A stretch of 64,000 nt of DNA from contig NZ_CP058350.1 of NCBI RefSeq assembly GCF_005860795.2, positions 1,890,501 to 1,954,500 of the forward strand, written 5' to 3'. Below are positions 9,409 through 18,286 of this stretch, piece by piece. Position numbers and translations under genes: made by a program. The DNA comes from Peteryoungia desertarenae. GTDB lineage: Bacteria; Pseudomonadota; Alphaproteobacteria; Rhizobiales; Rhizobiaceae. The notes under the pieces are model-generated. The model had not been told where the DNA came from. It made no database searches and was given only the letters and a program-made list of their open reading frames with translations. How positions within the stretch are numbered: position 1 is the stretch's first letter; each line of letters begins with the position of its first letter.

Positions 9409-9972
9409 GTGTCTGTAAACGTGTTGCGCGGTGTCTTCGGTGTTTCGCTTCTTCTTGCCCTGGCTGGCTGCAATGCCGGAGGCACCGGACTGGACTTTGG
9501 TCTTGGCGGCGGTCAGGCGCAGCCGCAGGCCCCGCAACAGCAACAGCAGCAGGTCGCCGCCGTTGTGCAGGGCATCTGCCCGAACATCAATCTGCGCGAC
9601 GGAACGGCTTTCTATCGCACCTATGCGCGCGGCGGCGACAATGATCCCGAAAAGGTGATCTACCAGGCGTCGCTTGCCGATACGACACGCGCCTGCGTTA
9701 GAACCGAAAGCGAGATCACGATCACGGCCATGGTCAAGGGCCGTCTCGTGGCCGGCCCTGCCGGAAAGGCCGGCACCATCAACCTGCCAATCCGGGTGAC
9801 AGTGACCGACCCGACCGGCGAAATCTATTCGGAACTCACTCAGTATCCTGTCACGCTTGCCGATGTAAACCAGCCGACGCAGTTCATCTTCAGCAAGCCG
9901 GTCACGATCCCTGGCAATGTCACCGGTCTGACCCGCGTCCTGATCGGTTTCGATGAAGGCAAGAAGCGATAA
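9409..9972 (+). CDS. Conserved lipoprotein of unknown function
   Basis: A 187-residue protein starting at a GTG behind a GGTGGAAG ribosome site. The signal peptide ends in the lipobox LALAGC with C21 as the lipidated residue. Next comes a Gly/Gln-rich linker with six consecutive glutamines (about residues 40-48), then a compact beta-rich domain containing two cysteines (in GICPNI and RACVRTE) that may form a disulfide. Expected location is the cell envelope. No enzymatic motif is visible, and the neighbours do not suggest a pathway. Confidence 0.8.
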   Translation: MSVNVLRGVFGVSLLLALAGCNAGGTGLDFGLGGGQAQPQAPQQQQQQVAAVVQGICPNINLRDGTAFYRTYARGGDNDPEKVIYQASLADTTRACVRTESEITITAMVKGRLVAGPAGKAGTINLPIRVTVTDPTGEIYSELTQYPVTLADVNQPTQFIFSKPVTIPGNVTGLTRVLIGFDEGKKR

Positions 9973-10047
9973 CTCGGCTTAAATGGTAGGAGCGGTCGCA
10001 GACATTAGGATCGTGACCACCACCTACCGACTTCGATCGCGGTGTAG

Positions 10048-10446
10048 CTATCCGTGGGCAAGCTTCGTCTCAATCACGGTCAGCCGCGATTCAAGATCTT
10101 GGGCAACTCGGAAGGCTTGAGAAGCGTCTTGAAGTGCTGTCAGGACTTCATTGTATTGACCGACCACGTCTATCTGCGTTCTCTTGATGTCACGGGATCG
10201 CTCGTCCAGAACCAACTCGGTTTCGTCAAGTCGCGAGATGATCGCCTCCAGCCTCGTCGACGTTTCCGCATGTTGTCGCGTCGCAAGTTCCTGCAATGAG
10301 TTCATTTTCCGATTGAGTTTGGTGATTTCCGTCTCAACAGTGCTGAACTTTTCAATTGCAGCCTCGACCATGCCCAAAGTCCGTTTCTGGCCGTTGAACA
10401 GGGCTTCGATGAGTGTCAGCAGTTTGGTCTCTTCCGTGCCGGTCAT
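10048..10446 (-). CDS. Small coiled-coil protein of unknown function
   Basis: A 132-residue protein that is almost wholly predicted helical coiled coil: heptad-like spacing of Leu/Ile/Val runs from about residue 8 to 130, with few prolines or glycines. It has no signal peptide or membrane segment. The gene stands alone, convergent with the lipoprotein gene and tandem to the XRE-cupin regulator. Codon use is plausible but AT content is slightly higher than in its neighbours. I do not recognise the family; a structural or phage-related role is possible but unsupported. Confidence 0.55.
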   Translation of the reverse strand: MTGTEETKLLTLIEALFNGQKRTLGMVEAAIEKFSTVETEITKLNRKMNSLQELATRQHAETSTRLEAIISRLDETELVLDERSRDIKRTQIDVVGQYNEVLTALQDASQAFRVAQDLESRLTVIETKLAHG

Positions 10447-10529
10447 GCCTGATCCTCAAACATAGATCCAATATGGCATCCATTCAGGCAGAGGGCAAGT
10501 AATCCTGCACGTATTGGTAGTGGTGTTGT

Positions 10530-11150
10530 CTACCCACGCCGTGTCAACGCCACGAGATAGCGGACCGGCTGTTGCGTCGCATTGGTGAAACTGCAGTCGA
10601 CCGGCGCGCCAAGCTGGAGGCAGTCTCCAGCCATCAGCCGGTGCAGTCGTCCGCCTTCATTGAAGTCGAGCCTGCCCTCCATCACCCAGATCTGCTGGTG
10701 CTGGAAGGTAAAGGCTGAGGCCGGGTAGGGGATGCTGACGCCGGCTGGCAGCGTCACGTCCAGCAGTTCCAGATGTCCACCATTGGCGGGCGAAATCGTC
10801 CGCCGGGTATAGCCGGTTTCAGGGTCGGTCCAGATCGGTTGCTGGCCAAGGCGGAGAAGCCGTTCGCCATCGCGCTCGGCAAGCGCCAGAAGCACAGAGA
10901 GCGGCAGGCCAAAGGCCCCTGACAGACGGCCCAGCACCATCGCCGTCGGGCTTGCCTCCGATCGCTCCACCTTGCTGATCATCGCCTTGGAGACGCCGGA
11001 ACGGGCTGCAAGCTCCGACAGCGACCAGCCGCGACTTTCCCGCTCAAGCTTGATCCGTCCGGCAATGGCCCGACCCTGATCATCCGCCTCTATGCCGGAC
11101 CCATCGACAGCGTCCGTTTCCACCTTTTCCTGTTCCAGCCCTCTTGCCAA
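10530..11150 (-). CDS. XRE-cupin transcriptional regulator
   Basis: A 206-residue regulator with an N-terminal helix-turn-helix of the XRE type (about 28-85, SLSELAARSGVSKAMISKVER) and a C-terminal cupin domain (about 125-205) that could bind a small ligand. This domain pair is common in regulators of catabolic and stress genes. It is divergent from the flavin monooxygenase - flavin reductase - MFS cassette, with about 110 bases between the starts, so it most likely controls that cassette and its own gene. Confidence 0.9.
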   Translation of the reverse strand: MARGLEQEKVETDAVDGSGIEADDQGRAIAGRIKLERESRGWSLSELAARSGVSKAMISKVERSEASPTAMVLGRLSGAFGLPLSVLLALAERDGERLLRLGQQPIWTDPETGYTRRTISPANGGHLELLDVTLPAGVSIPYPASAFTFQHQQIWVMEGRLDFNEGGRLHRLMAGDCLQLGAPVDCSFTNATQQPVRYLVALTRRG

Positions 11151-11263
11151 AACGCAAATCCTTGTCTTCTATAGTGGACAATTGAATACAATAGGTGACG
11201 CGTCGCGGCAAGGCCATGGAGGCCCCGCCGGCGCATGGAACCAGCAAACGGGAGCATAATCCA

Positions 11264-12628
11264 GTGCCACGCCAGATCCATTTCAACGCCTTCGACATGA
11301 ATTGCGTCGGGCATATCCAGCAGGGGCTCTGGGCGCATCCGCGCGACCGCTCGATGGAATACAATCGGATCGGCTACTGGACGGACTATGCCCAGCGTCT
11401 GGAAAAGGGTCTGTTTGACGGTATTTTTCTCGCCGATGTCGTCGGCATATATGATGTATTGAGCGGTAGCCCGGCACCGGCCTTGCGCGGGGCCGTCCAG
11501 GTTCCGGTCAATGATCCGATGATGCTTGTTCCCGCCATGGCGGCCGTTACCCAGCATCTCGGTTTCGGCGTCACCGCCAATCTGATGTATGAACAGCCCT
11601 TCCTCTTCGCCCGCCGTATGGCAACGCTTGATCACCTGACGGGTGGTCGCATCGGCTGGAACATCGTGACCGGCTATCTCGACAGTGCGGCGCGGGCCAT
11701 CGGGATGGACGGTCAGATGGCCCATGACGACCGCTATGATCTGGCCGACGAATATATGGAGGTGGTCTACAAGCTCTGGGAGGGAAGCTGGGAGGACGAT
11801 GCTGTCGTCGCTGACCGGGGCGCCCATCTCTATGCCGATCCGGCCAAGGTGCATGCCGTCCACCATCATGGACGGCAATACAAGGTCGACGCCGTCCATC
11901 TGTGCGAACCCTCGCCGCAGCGAAGCCCGGTGCTCTATCAGGCGGGCTCTTCCCCGCGCGGTCGCCAGTTTGCCGCCACCCATGCCGAATGCGTCTTCGT
12001 CAACGGTCAGAAGAAGGAAGGGGTGCAGGAAATCGTCAGCGATATCCGCACCCGCGCCGAAGCGCTTGGTCGGCGCGGCGATGACATCAAGGTCTTTCTC
12101 GGGGCCACCATCGTGACGGGCCGGACGGAGAAGGAGGCGCGCGACAAGTTCGAGGATTATCGCCGCTATGTCAGTTCCGAAGCGGCACTGACCCATGCCG
12201 CTGCCTCGATGGGCATCGATTTCAACAAGTTCGACTGGGATGAGCCGGTCGAGACCGGAAAAAGCGAGGCAATCACCTCCAATATCAAGGCCATGGATCG
12301 TGCGGCAGGTCCGCAATGGACCAAGCGCAAGTTGCTTGAACAGATGGTGCTCGGCAGCCGCCAGCCGCCGCTTGTTGCCTCCGCCGATCAGGTGGTCGAC
12401 TGGCTTGTCGATTGGGTGGACACGACCGGTGTTGATGGTTTCAACCTGTCGCGCACGGTAGTGCCGGAATGCTTCGACGATATCATCGAACTCGTCATCC
12501 CGCGCCTGCAGGAGCGTGGTCTCTACAAGACCGCCTATTCCGAAGGCCCGCTGCGTCAGAAGCTGTTCGGCACGCCGCGCCTTCCTGACCGCCACACCGG
12601 TGCAAGCCATCGGGTGCGTCATGGCTGA
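11264..12628 (+). CDS. NtaA/SnaA/DszA-type FMNH2-dependent monooxygenase
   Basis: A luciferase-like monooxygenase of about 454 residues, in the nitrilotriacetate monooxygenase component A group. Family features include the N-terminal FNAFDMN segment, GRIGWNIVTG, and SPRGRQFAATHAE. These enzymes use reduced FMN supplied by a partner reductase to oxygenate an organic substrate. I choose the GTG at 11264 because GGGAG precedes it and family length fits; an in-frame ATG at 11216 is an alternative. It overlaps the flavin reductase gene by eight bases. Substrate is unknown; related enzymes act on aminopolycarboxylates, sulfur heterocycles or antibiotics. Confidence 0.88.
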   Translation: MPRQIHFNAFDMNCVGHIQQGLWAHPRDRSMEYNRIGYWTDYAQRLEKGLFDGIFLADVVGIYDVLSGSPAPALRGAVQVPVNDPMMLVPAMAAVTQHLGFGVTANLMYEQPFLFARRMATLDHLTGGRIGWNIVTGYLDSAARAIGMDGQMAHDDRYDLADEYMEVVYKLWEGSWEDDAVVADRGAHLYADPAKVHAVHHHGRQYKVDAVHLCEPSPQRSPVLYQAGSSPRGRQFAATHAECVFVNGQKKEGVQEIVSDIRTRAEALGRRGDDIKVFLGATIVTGRTEKEARDKFEDYRRYVSSEAALTHAAASMGIDFNKFDWDEPVETGKSEAITSNIKAMDRAAGPQWTKRKLLEQMVLGSRQPPLVASADQVVDWLVDWVDTTGVDGFNLSRTVVPECFDDIIELVIPRLQERGLYKTAYSEGPLRQKLFGTPRLPDRHTGASHRVRHG

Positions 12629-13166
12629 GCCGCTCGTCAAAACCGCCATGTCTATTGCCGACATCCAGGATGTGCCCTCGCCGGAAGCCTTTCGCCAGGC
12701 CATGGCGAACCTTGGCGCAGGCGTCGCGATCATCACCTCCGATGGTCCCGCAGGCCTTGCCGGCTGCACGGTCTCAGCCGTCACCAGCGTCTCCGATCAG
12801 CCGCCGACGCTGCTTGTCTGTCTGAACCGCACAAGCCGAAACAATAGGGTCATGCGTGAAAACGGCAGCCTTTGCGTCAACCTGTTGGGGCACCGCAACC
12901 AGCCTCTCGCTGCCCGCTTTGCCGATGGCAGCCTCACCGTCGAACGGCGTTTCGAAGAAGGCAGCTGGAACTATCCAGCGGACGGTTCCCCCGCCCTCGA
13001 CAATGCACTGGCATCGCTGCAATGTGCGGTGACGGATATGAGCGAGGTCGGCAGCCATACCGTCTTCTTCCTCACGGTCCACAGCATCGGGTTTGGCGAA
13101 CCGGGGGAGGGGCTTGCCTATTTCCAGCGCCGGTTCCACGGTCTGCCACTAGCAAATGCCAGCTGA
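12621..13166 (+). CDS. Flavin reductase (NtaB/HpaC-like)
   Basis: A 181-residue protein of the flavin reductase-like family, which supplies reduced FMN to the monooxygenase encoded just upstream. The N-terminal part MANLGAGVAIITSDGPAGLAG and TVSAVTSVSDQPPTLLVCLN are the FMN-binding signatures, followed by VNLLGHRNQPLAARF. The ATG at 12621 overlaps the monooxygenase stop, showing translational coupling. The MFS permease gene follows after nine bases. Confidence 0.92.
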   Translation: MAEPLVKTAMSIADIQDVPSPEAFRQAMANLGAGVAIITSDGPAGLAGCTVSAVTSVSDQPPTLLVCLNRTSRNNRVMRENGSLCVNLLGHRNQPLAARFADGSLTVERRFEEGSWNYPADGSPALDNALASLQCAVTDMSEVGSHTVFFLTVHSIGFGEPGEGLAYFQRRFHGLPLANAS

Positions 13167-13175
13167 GGGGTGACA

Positions 13176-14402
13176 ATGAGCGCGACGACCAAAGGCGAGC
13201 CGCAGGCGCATTGGCGGCATCTGGCCATCCTCTGCCTCGCCGTCGTCCTGTCCATGACAGCCTGGTTTTCGGCGACAGCCGTGGGTCCGGAGCTTGTCAG
13301 CCTCTGGTCGCTGTCTCCTGCCATGTCAGCCTGGCTGACCAATGGCGTGCAGATCGGTTTCGTGACAGGCGCGTTGCTGTCGAGCTTCGTCAACCTGCCT
13401 GATATCGTGCGCCTCAACCGACTGATGGCGATTGCCGCCCTGGTGGCCGCTCTCGCCAATGCCCTGCTGCTGGTGGCGCCTTCCCCGGCCATGGCCATGG
13501 CAAGCCGTGTCCTGACCGGCATGGCGCTGGCCGGTGTCTATCCGCCAGCCATGAAGCTCGCCGCCACCTGGTTCATCAAGGGCCGGGGGCTGGCTCTGGG
13601 CGCCGTCATTGCCGCACTGACCGCAGGCTCGGCACTGCCGCATCTGACCCGCGCCTTTTCCGGCTCGCTCGACTGGCAGGTGGTCGTCATTTCAGCCAGT
13701 GTCGCCCTCATCGCCGCAGCTATCCTCTTTCAGACAGCGATCCACGAAGGCCCCTATCCCTTTTCGCGTGCTGTCTTTCGTCTTGGCCAGATCCGCGATG
13801 TCCTGCGGGACCGCAACCTGCTTCTCGCCAATCTCGGTTATTTCGGTCACATGTGGGAGCTCTATGCAATGTGGGCCTGGCTCCTGACCTATTTGAGGGC
13901 CGCGCCCGCACTCGCCGATCTGTCGCCCGGTGCCGCCTCCGGTTTGACCTTTGCCGCAATTGCCGCCGGTGTCGTCGGCTGCTTCGCCGGCGGCATCCTG
14001 TCCGATCGTTACGGTCGAACGGCGACCACTGCCGGCATGATGATCACGTCCGGTGCCTGTGCTGCCTTTATCGGTTTTGCCTTTGTCGGCCCGGCCTGGC
14101 TGCTGGCGCTGGTCATCCTCATCTGGGGCGCCTCGATCATTGGCGATTCGGCCCAATTCTCTGCAGCCGTCACCGAACTCTCTGATCCGCGCCTGGTCGG
14201 CACGGCTCTTTCGCTGCAGATGGCCATCGGCTTCCTCCTGACCGTCGGTGCGATCTGGCTGATGCCAGTGCTCGCAGAAGCGCTGGATAGCTGGCAATGG
14301 GTCTTCCTGTTCCTCGTTCCCGGTCCGGCGATCGGTGCTGGTGCGATGCTTGCTCTGAGGCGCAATCCTGCATCCTTGAAGCTTGCCCAGGGTCGCCGCT
14401 AG
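13176..14402 (+). CDS. MFS transporter
   Basis: A membrane permease of about 408 residues with twelve predicted transmembrane helices. The motif GGILSDRYGRTATT between helices 6 and 7-8 matches the major facilitator loop signature. I start at the ATG at 13176 with TGAGGGG just upstream; a GTG six bases earlier is also possible. It is the last gene of the monooxygenase cassette and probably imports the substrate or exports a product. The direction cannot be told from sequence. Confidence 0.88.
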   Translation: MSATTKGEPQAHWRHLAILCLAVVLSMTAWFSATAVGPELVSLWSLSPAMSAWLTNGVQIGFVTGALLSSFVNLPDIVRLNRLMAIAALVAALANALLLVAPSPAMAMASRVLTGMALAGVYPPAMKLAATWFIKGRGLALGAVIAALTAGSALPHLTRAFSGSLDWQVVVISASVALIAAAILFQTAIHEGPYPFSRAVFRLGQIRDVLRDRNLLLANLGYFGHMWELYAMWAWLLTYLRAAPALADLSPGAASGLTFAAIAAGVVGCFAGGILSDRYGRTATTAGMMITSGACAAFIGFAFVGPAWLLALVILIWGASIIGDSAQFSAAVTELSDPRLVGTALSLQMAIGFLLTVGAIWLMPVLAEALDSWQWVFLFLVPGPAIGAGAMLALRRNPASLKLAQGRR

Positions 14403-14525
14403 GTGTTAGACAGTGGCACGTCTCTGCCTGGGGCGGATCGTTCTAACATTTTCAATCGCTAAGGTTTTTTGAAGCCGCGACCGTCATATCGCCGGTGCGC
14501 AGGTCAGTCTGGTGGGGAGGCTGAT

Positions 14526-15446
14526 TTGAGGATTGCCATTGTCAGGAATCCGGTTGCCGGCGGTCAGGGACAGCCGGTTCAATGGGCAAAAGCGCATGCG
14601 GCTTTCGCCAGCAGGTTTCCGGATCTCTCCCTCCACGAGACGCAGCGCAGCGGCGATGCCAGCCGCCTCGCACGAGAACTCGCCAATCAGGGTGTGGACC
14701 TGATCATAGCCGCGGGTGGAGATGGGACGATCAGCGACGTAGTTGACGGCATCCTCTCTTCCTCACGGCCACAAACGCCCCTGACCCTGCTACCGCTTGG
14801 AACCGGCTGCGACTTCGTCCGAAACTTCTCCCCGCCGAGGGATTGCGACGCGCTGGCCGAGCATGTCGCCGCCACGCCACCCCGACAGATTGATGTCTTG
14901 CGCCTGACCCACACAAGCACGACCGGCGATCAGATCACACGCTACAGCGCCAATATGAGCAGCGTCGGCATTTCGGGTGAAATCGTCCGTGCGGTCAATG
15001 CACCCGGTCATCGCAAGATACTGCGCGGGCCGCTCCGCTTTCTGGTGCATTCTGTCGCCGCCATCCTCTGCTACCGCCCCTATTCGGGGCGGGTGATTGT
15101 TGACGGGCAAGAGGTGTATGATGGCCTTTTCGGGATAGTGGCCATAGCCAATGGTGCCTGGTTTGGCGGCGGCATGCATGCTATCCCCAATGCCGATCTG
15201 GCCGATGGTCTGCTCGACGTGGCGATCATGCGCCAGACCACGGTCCTCGGCCTTTTAAACCTGTTGTCGAAGCTCTATTCGGCAAGTCATGTGACCCATC
15301 CCAAACTGAGCTTTCACCGGGGCCAGCGGGTTGAGATCATCCCCAATCAACCGGCCCGTTTCCCGGTCGAAGTCGATGGCGAGACGCCGATTATCGGTGG
15401 CTTTTCCTGCGAGATTGTGCCCGCAGCCCTGACAATCAGGCTCTGA
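14526..15446 (+). CDS. Diacylglycerol kinase-family lipid kinase
   Basis: A 306-residue protein of the DAGK catalytic/YegS-BmrU family, with the nucleotide-binding GGDGT at residues 64-68 and the family LPLGTGCDFVRN segment. Such enzymes phosphorylate diacylglycerol, sphingoid or related lipids at the membrane; the exact substrate is unknown. The start is a TTG directly after a strong GGGGAGG ribosome site (14514-14520), better placed than the upstream in-frame codon at 14469. It is convergent with the HAD phosphatase gene. Confidence 0.87.
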   Translation: MRIAIVRNPVAGGQGQPVQWAKAHAAFASRFPDLSLHETQRSGDASRLARELANQGVDLIIAAGGDGTISDVVDGILSSSRPQTPLTLLPLGTGCDFVRNFSPPRDCDALAEHVAATPPRQIDVLRLTHTSTTGDQITRYSANMSSVGISGEIVRAVNAPGHRKILRGPLRFLVHSVAAILCYRPYSGRVIVDGQEVYDGLFGIVAIANGAWFGGGMHAIPNADLADGLLDVAIMRQTTVLGLLNLLSKLYSASHVTHPKLSFHRGQRVEIIPNQPARFPVEVDGETPIIGGFSCEIVPAALTIRL

Positions 15447-15466
15447 GAAGCGGCAGAGGCAACCGC

Positions 15467-16156
15467 TCAGGCGACCCCGGCCCAGCTTTCCATCGCCGCA
15501 ATGACGGCAGGCAGGTCGTTCATCCGGGCGATGACGGTTTCGGCGCCCGCATCGGTCAGCTGATCGGCATGGGAGGGGTAGGTGTGCGAGGCGCCGGTAA
15601 AGCCAATCACCCGCATGCCTGCGGTTCGCGCGGCATGCACGCCATGCACCGAATCTTCGACCACCACGCATTTGGACGGGTCGACGCCGAATTGCTGCGC
15701 CGCATGCAGGAAGATGTCCGGCTTCGGCTTCACCCGGTCTGGCCCCAGATCCTTGGCCGAATAGATATGCGGCGCGAAACTCTCCTTCAGGCCGACCTTG
15801 GTCAGCATCATGTCGAGCCGATGGGCCGAGGAGTTCGAGCAGATGCAACGCGGGCCCTTGAGCCGGGCTAGCGCAAAGGGAACGGCTTCGATCGCCTTTA
15901 CCTCGCGGGCAAGCTTCTGGTCGAGCAGCTGTTCCGACTTGTCGATCAGGCTTGCCGACAGCGGAATGTCGATTTCCTTCTCGATGGTCAGAAGAATGTT
16001 CTTCCAGGTCATCCCGGCAAAGCGCTCGCCCATCTCCTCGATCGAAATCGGATAGCCCGCATCCGTCAGAAGCTTCGATTCCACCTTGGCGGCAATGATT
16101 TCCGAATCGACGAGCACGCCGTCGCAATCAAAGATGGTCAGTTCGAAGCTGCTCAT
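15467..16156 (-). CDS. HAD-superfamily phosphatase (beta-phosphoglucomutase-like)
   Basis: A 229-residue haloacid dehalogenase-fold hydrolase. Motif I is FDCDGVLVDSE with D10 as nucleophile and D12 as acid/base; motif II is the CSNSS segment; motif III is VKPKPDIF; motif IV is VVEDSVHGVHAA. The helical cap lies between motifs I and II, as in beta-phosphoglucomutase and related sugar phosphatases. The start at 16156 has an AGGACC ribosome-site-like sequence. A broken direct copy of this gene lies near 19839-20010. Confidence 0.9.
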   Translation of the reverse strand: MSSFELTIFDCDGVLVDSEIIAAKVESKLLTDAGYPISIEEMGERFAGMTWKNILLTIEKEIDIPLSASLIDKSEQLLDQKLAREVKAIEAVPFALARLKGPRCICSNSSAHRLDMMLTKVGLKESFAPHIYSAKDLGPDRVKPKPDIFLHAAQQFGVDPSKCVVVEDSVHGVHAARTAGMRVIGFTGASHTYPSHADQLTDAGAETVIARMNDLPAVIAAMESWAGVA

Positions 16157-16275
16157 GGGAGGTCCTGTTGATCGTCCGGGAAGGCGGCTTGCTACACGAT
16201 CAGGGCCAAAAGAACAATGCACAGGCCGGCAAGACTGCCATGCGAATTGCCGGTCTGTGCAGATAGTCCAGGTTG

Positions 16276-16848
16276 CTAACCCGCCATCTCGAGCAGAACC
16301 ATCTCGAAATCCTGCGGATAGCGCCTGAGCCCTCCCGTCTTTTCCATCATGTCGGCAAGCCATATCCCGTCCGCCGAAAGGCGCACTGCCGTCAAAACCG
16401 GATCACTATCCGTCTCGGCATGTTGCGCCATGCGCTGGTCGAGCCAGGACGACCAAAGGATGCGAAGCGCGGGTTCCGAGACGATCGCGACGGAGAGCGC
16501 TGCCCAAAGGCTCCGCTCACCCATCAGCCGGTCTGAAAAACAGGCGCGCACATAGGCACGGGTAAATCGTCCTTCAGCCCTCGGGTCTTTCTCGATCGAG
16601 GTATCGATTTCCCGGTCCAGCCGCTCCAGAAGATCGGCAAAGACGGCGGCAAGCAGTGCCTGCTTGCTATCGAAATGATGCAGCAGCCCACCTTTCGTGA
16701 CCCCGGCACGGTCTGCCACCGCCTGGATGGTCAGGGCCGCAGCACCGTCCTCCGCTGCAATCTGTGCCGCGCAATCGAGGAGCGCCCGGCGGACCTGCTC
16801 CGGCTGCTTCCTGCGCTGATAGGGGGAAGGTGGGGAAACCTCGCTCAA
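16276..16848 (-). CDS. TetR-family transcriptional regulator
   Basis: A regulator of about 190 residues with an N-terminal TetR helix-turn-helix (about 17-63, LTIQAVADRAGVTKGGLLHHFDSKQALL) and a C-terminal ligand-binding domain of the TetR_C_6-like type. I place the start at a TTG whose bases overlap the stop of the upstream SMR gene (TTGA), since no better codon with a ribosome site lies closer. Being co-transcribed with an SMR efflux pump, it most likely represses that operon and responds to a toxic cation. Confidence 0.85.
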   Translation of the reverse strand: MSEVSPPSPYQRRKQPEQVRRALLDCAAQIAAEDGAAALTIQAVADRAGVTKGGLLHHFDSKQALLAAVFADLLERLDREIDTSIEKDPRAEGRFTRAYVRACFSDRLMGERSLWAALSVAIVSEPALRILWSSWLDQRMAQHAETDSDPVLTAVRLSADGIWLADMMEKTGGLRRYPQDFEMVLLEMAG

Positions 16849-17189
16849 TGGGACACCGTTTTCGACAGCATGTTCATCACGACGACGCCGGCAACAATCA
16901 GCCCGATCCCGGCAAGCGCCGGCAGATCCAGCGACTGGCGGAAATAGAGGACGCTGATCAGCGCCGTCAGCACAATGCCAAGCCCGGCCCACATCGCATA
17001 GGCAATGCCAAGCGGCATTCCCTTCAGCGCCACGCTCAGGAGATAAAAGGAGGCGGCATAAAACATCACCATGCCGGTGGTCGGCAGAAGCCGGGTGAAC
17101 TGCTCGGATTTCTGCAACAGTGTCGTCCCGATCACTTCAAGAACGATGGCAGCGCCAAGAGCGCTATAGGCAGTGATGGCGGGGGACAT
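16845..17189 (-). CDS. SMR-family multidrug efflux protein
   Basis: A 114-residue small multidrug resistance protein with four predicted transmembrane helices. The conserved membrane glutamate is present in the first helix (AAIVLEVIGTTLL), as are YAMWAGLGIV in helix 3 and the GVVVMNMLSK end. Proteins like EmrE/SugE export cationic compounds by proton exchange as dimers. The start at 17189 has GGAG upstream. The next gene, a TetR regulator, overlaps its stop by four bases. Confidence 0.92.
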   Translation of the reverse strand: MSPAITAYSALGAAIVLEVIGTTLLQKSEQFTRLLPTTGMVMFYAASFYLLSVALKGMPLGIAYAMWAGLGIVLTALISVLYFRQSLDLPALAGIGLIVAGVVVMNMLSKTVSH

Positions 17190-17500
17190 GGGCAAACTCC
17201 GGAAGACAGATTAAACATACCATACGGGCGGTTTCTTTTCAAGATCTGTCGGAGCGGTGTGAATGGCTGAGCAGGTTCCGCCGAAATGCCCCATGGGTTT
17301 GCGTTTGGAACCTCGGACAAACGACGAAGCAAGGCGGAAAATCGTTGGCTTGCCGCAGAAAGCCTGCCCGAACGAACACAGTTAGTGTCACAAAAAGTTA
17401 TTAAGTATGAAAATATTTGCCTAACACAATTTTGCCCTGTTTGCGGCGCGACCTTACGTCCGCCCATCGGGCCTGTTCCACCAAACACAGGACATCAAGC
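17190..17500. other. Divergent intergenic region before the carbonic anhydrase gene
   Basis: These 311 bases separate the SMR gene (minus) from the carbonic anhydrase gene (plus). The middle part (about 17385-17430) is AT-rich and could hold the promoter of the latter. No credible coding sequence or RNA was found. Confidence 0.5.
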
Positions 17501-18244
17501 ATGTGCCAGGAATGTGAAACTCAGGGACTTGATCGTCGTCAGCTCTTCAGACTCGCCGGTGGCGGGCTGACTGTAGCTGCCCTATTAGCCGCAGCCGGCA
17601 GGCCTGCAGCCGCCGCTTCGTCCGCCAGCCAGTGGGCGGCCGTACCCGTCACGCCGGCCGAAGCACTAGCGCGGCTGAAGGAAGGCAATCTGCGCTTCGT
17701 TAAAGATGCACAAAGCTGCGCGGCCGATCTTTCGGCGTTGCGCGGACAGCTCGCCGGTGGTCAGCACCCCTGGGCCACCATTCTCACCTGTTCCGACAGC
17801 CGCGTCAGCCCCGAACTGGTCTTCGGCGGCTCCACCCTGGGTGACCTCTTCGTCATCCGCAATGCCGGCAACGTGCTCGACACAGGGGCTCTCGGCACAA
17901 TCGAATACGGCGCCGAACACCTGAAATCTCCGCTCGTCGTCGTCATGGGTCACAGCAATTGCGGTGCCGTTACCGCCGCCTGCGACGAGGTGACCAAAGG
18001 TAGCGAGATCGGTGGCTCGATCGGCAAGATGCTGCAGCCCATCCTTCCGGTGGCGCTCGCCGCGCGTGAGGGCGCGCAGGATTTCGTCGCTGAGACCGTG
18101 CGGCAGAACGCTATATCCGGCGCCCGCCGGATCACCGAAGAAAGCGATATCCTCCGCGAGCTGGTCGGATCTGGCAATGTCATGGTGGTTGCCGGCGTCT
18201 ACGACATCACCTCCGGCCTGGTCGATTTCATTGAGGCGATCTGA
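17501..18244 (+). CDS. Beta-carbonic anhydrase with probable Tat signal
   Basis: A 247-residue beta-class carbonic anhydrase, interconverting CO2 and bicarbonate. Zinc ligands are C97, H151 and C154, with the catalytic dyad D99-R101 in CSDSR. Unlike cytosolic paralogues it has an N-terminal extension with a twin arginine (residues 12-13, DRRQLF) followed by a hydrophobic core (about 19-32) and an AAA region near 38-40, which looks like a Tat export signal. An unusual CxxC (C2, C5) precedes the twin arginine. The start at 17501 fits an AGGA site ten bases upstream. Export to the periplasm is inferred. Confidence 0.88.
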   Translation: MCQECETQGLDRRQLFRLAGGGLTVAALLAAAGRPAAAASSASQWAAVPVTPAEALARLKEGNLRFVKDAQSCAADLSALRGQLAGGQHPWATILTCSDSRVSPELVFGGSTLGDLFVIRNAGNVLDTGALGTIEYGAEHLKSPLVVVMGHSNCGAVTAACDEVTKGSEIGGSIGKMLQPILPVALAAREGAQDFVAETVRQNAISGARRITEESDILRELVGSGNVMVVAGVYDITSGLVDFIEAI

Positions 18245-18286
18245 ATGTGGCGGCGGCAGGGCAGGGACCTGTCGCCGCATCGCCCG

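Noticed and set aside
9063..9485. Long N-terminal extension of threonine synthase (in-frame codons up to 9485)
   Set aside because: The extra 140 residues are Arg/Ser-rich with no family likeness and would overlap the lipoprotein gene; the GTG at 9062 has a ribosome site and gives normal ThrC length.
11090..12784. Long minus-strand open frame across the monooxygenase gene
   Set aside because: It is antisense to a well-supported gene and its composition (His/Gly/Arg-rich) is that of a high-GC shadow frame.
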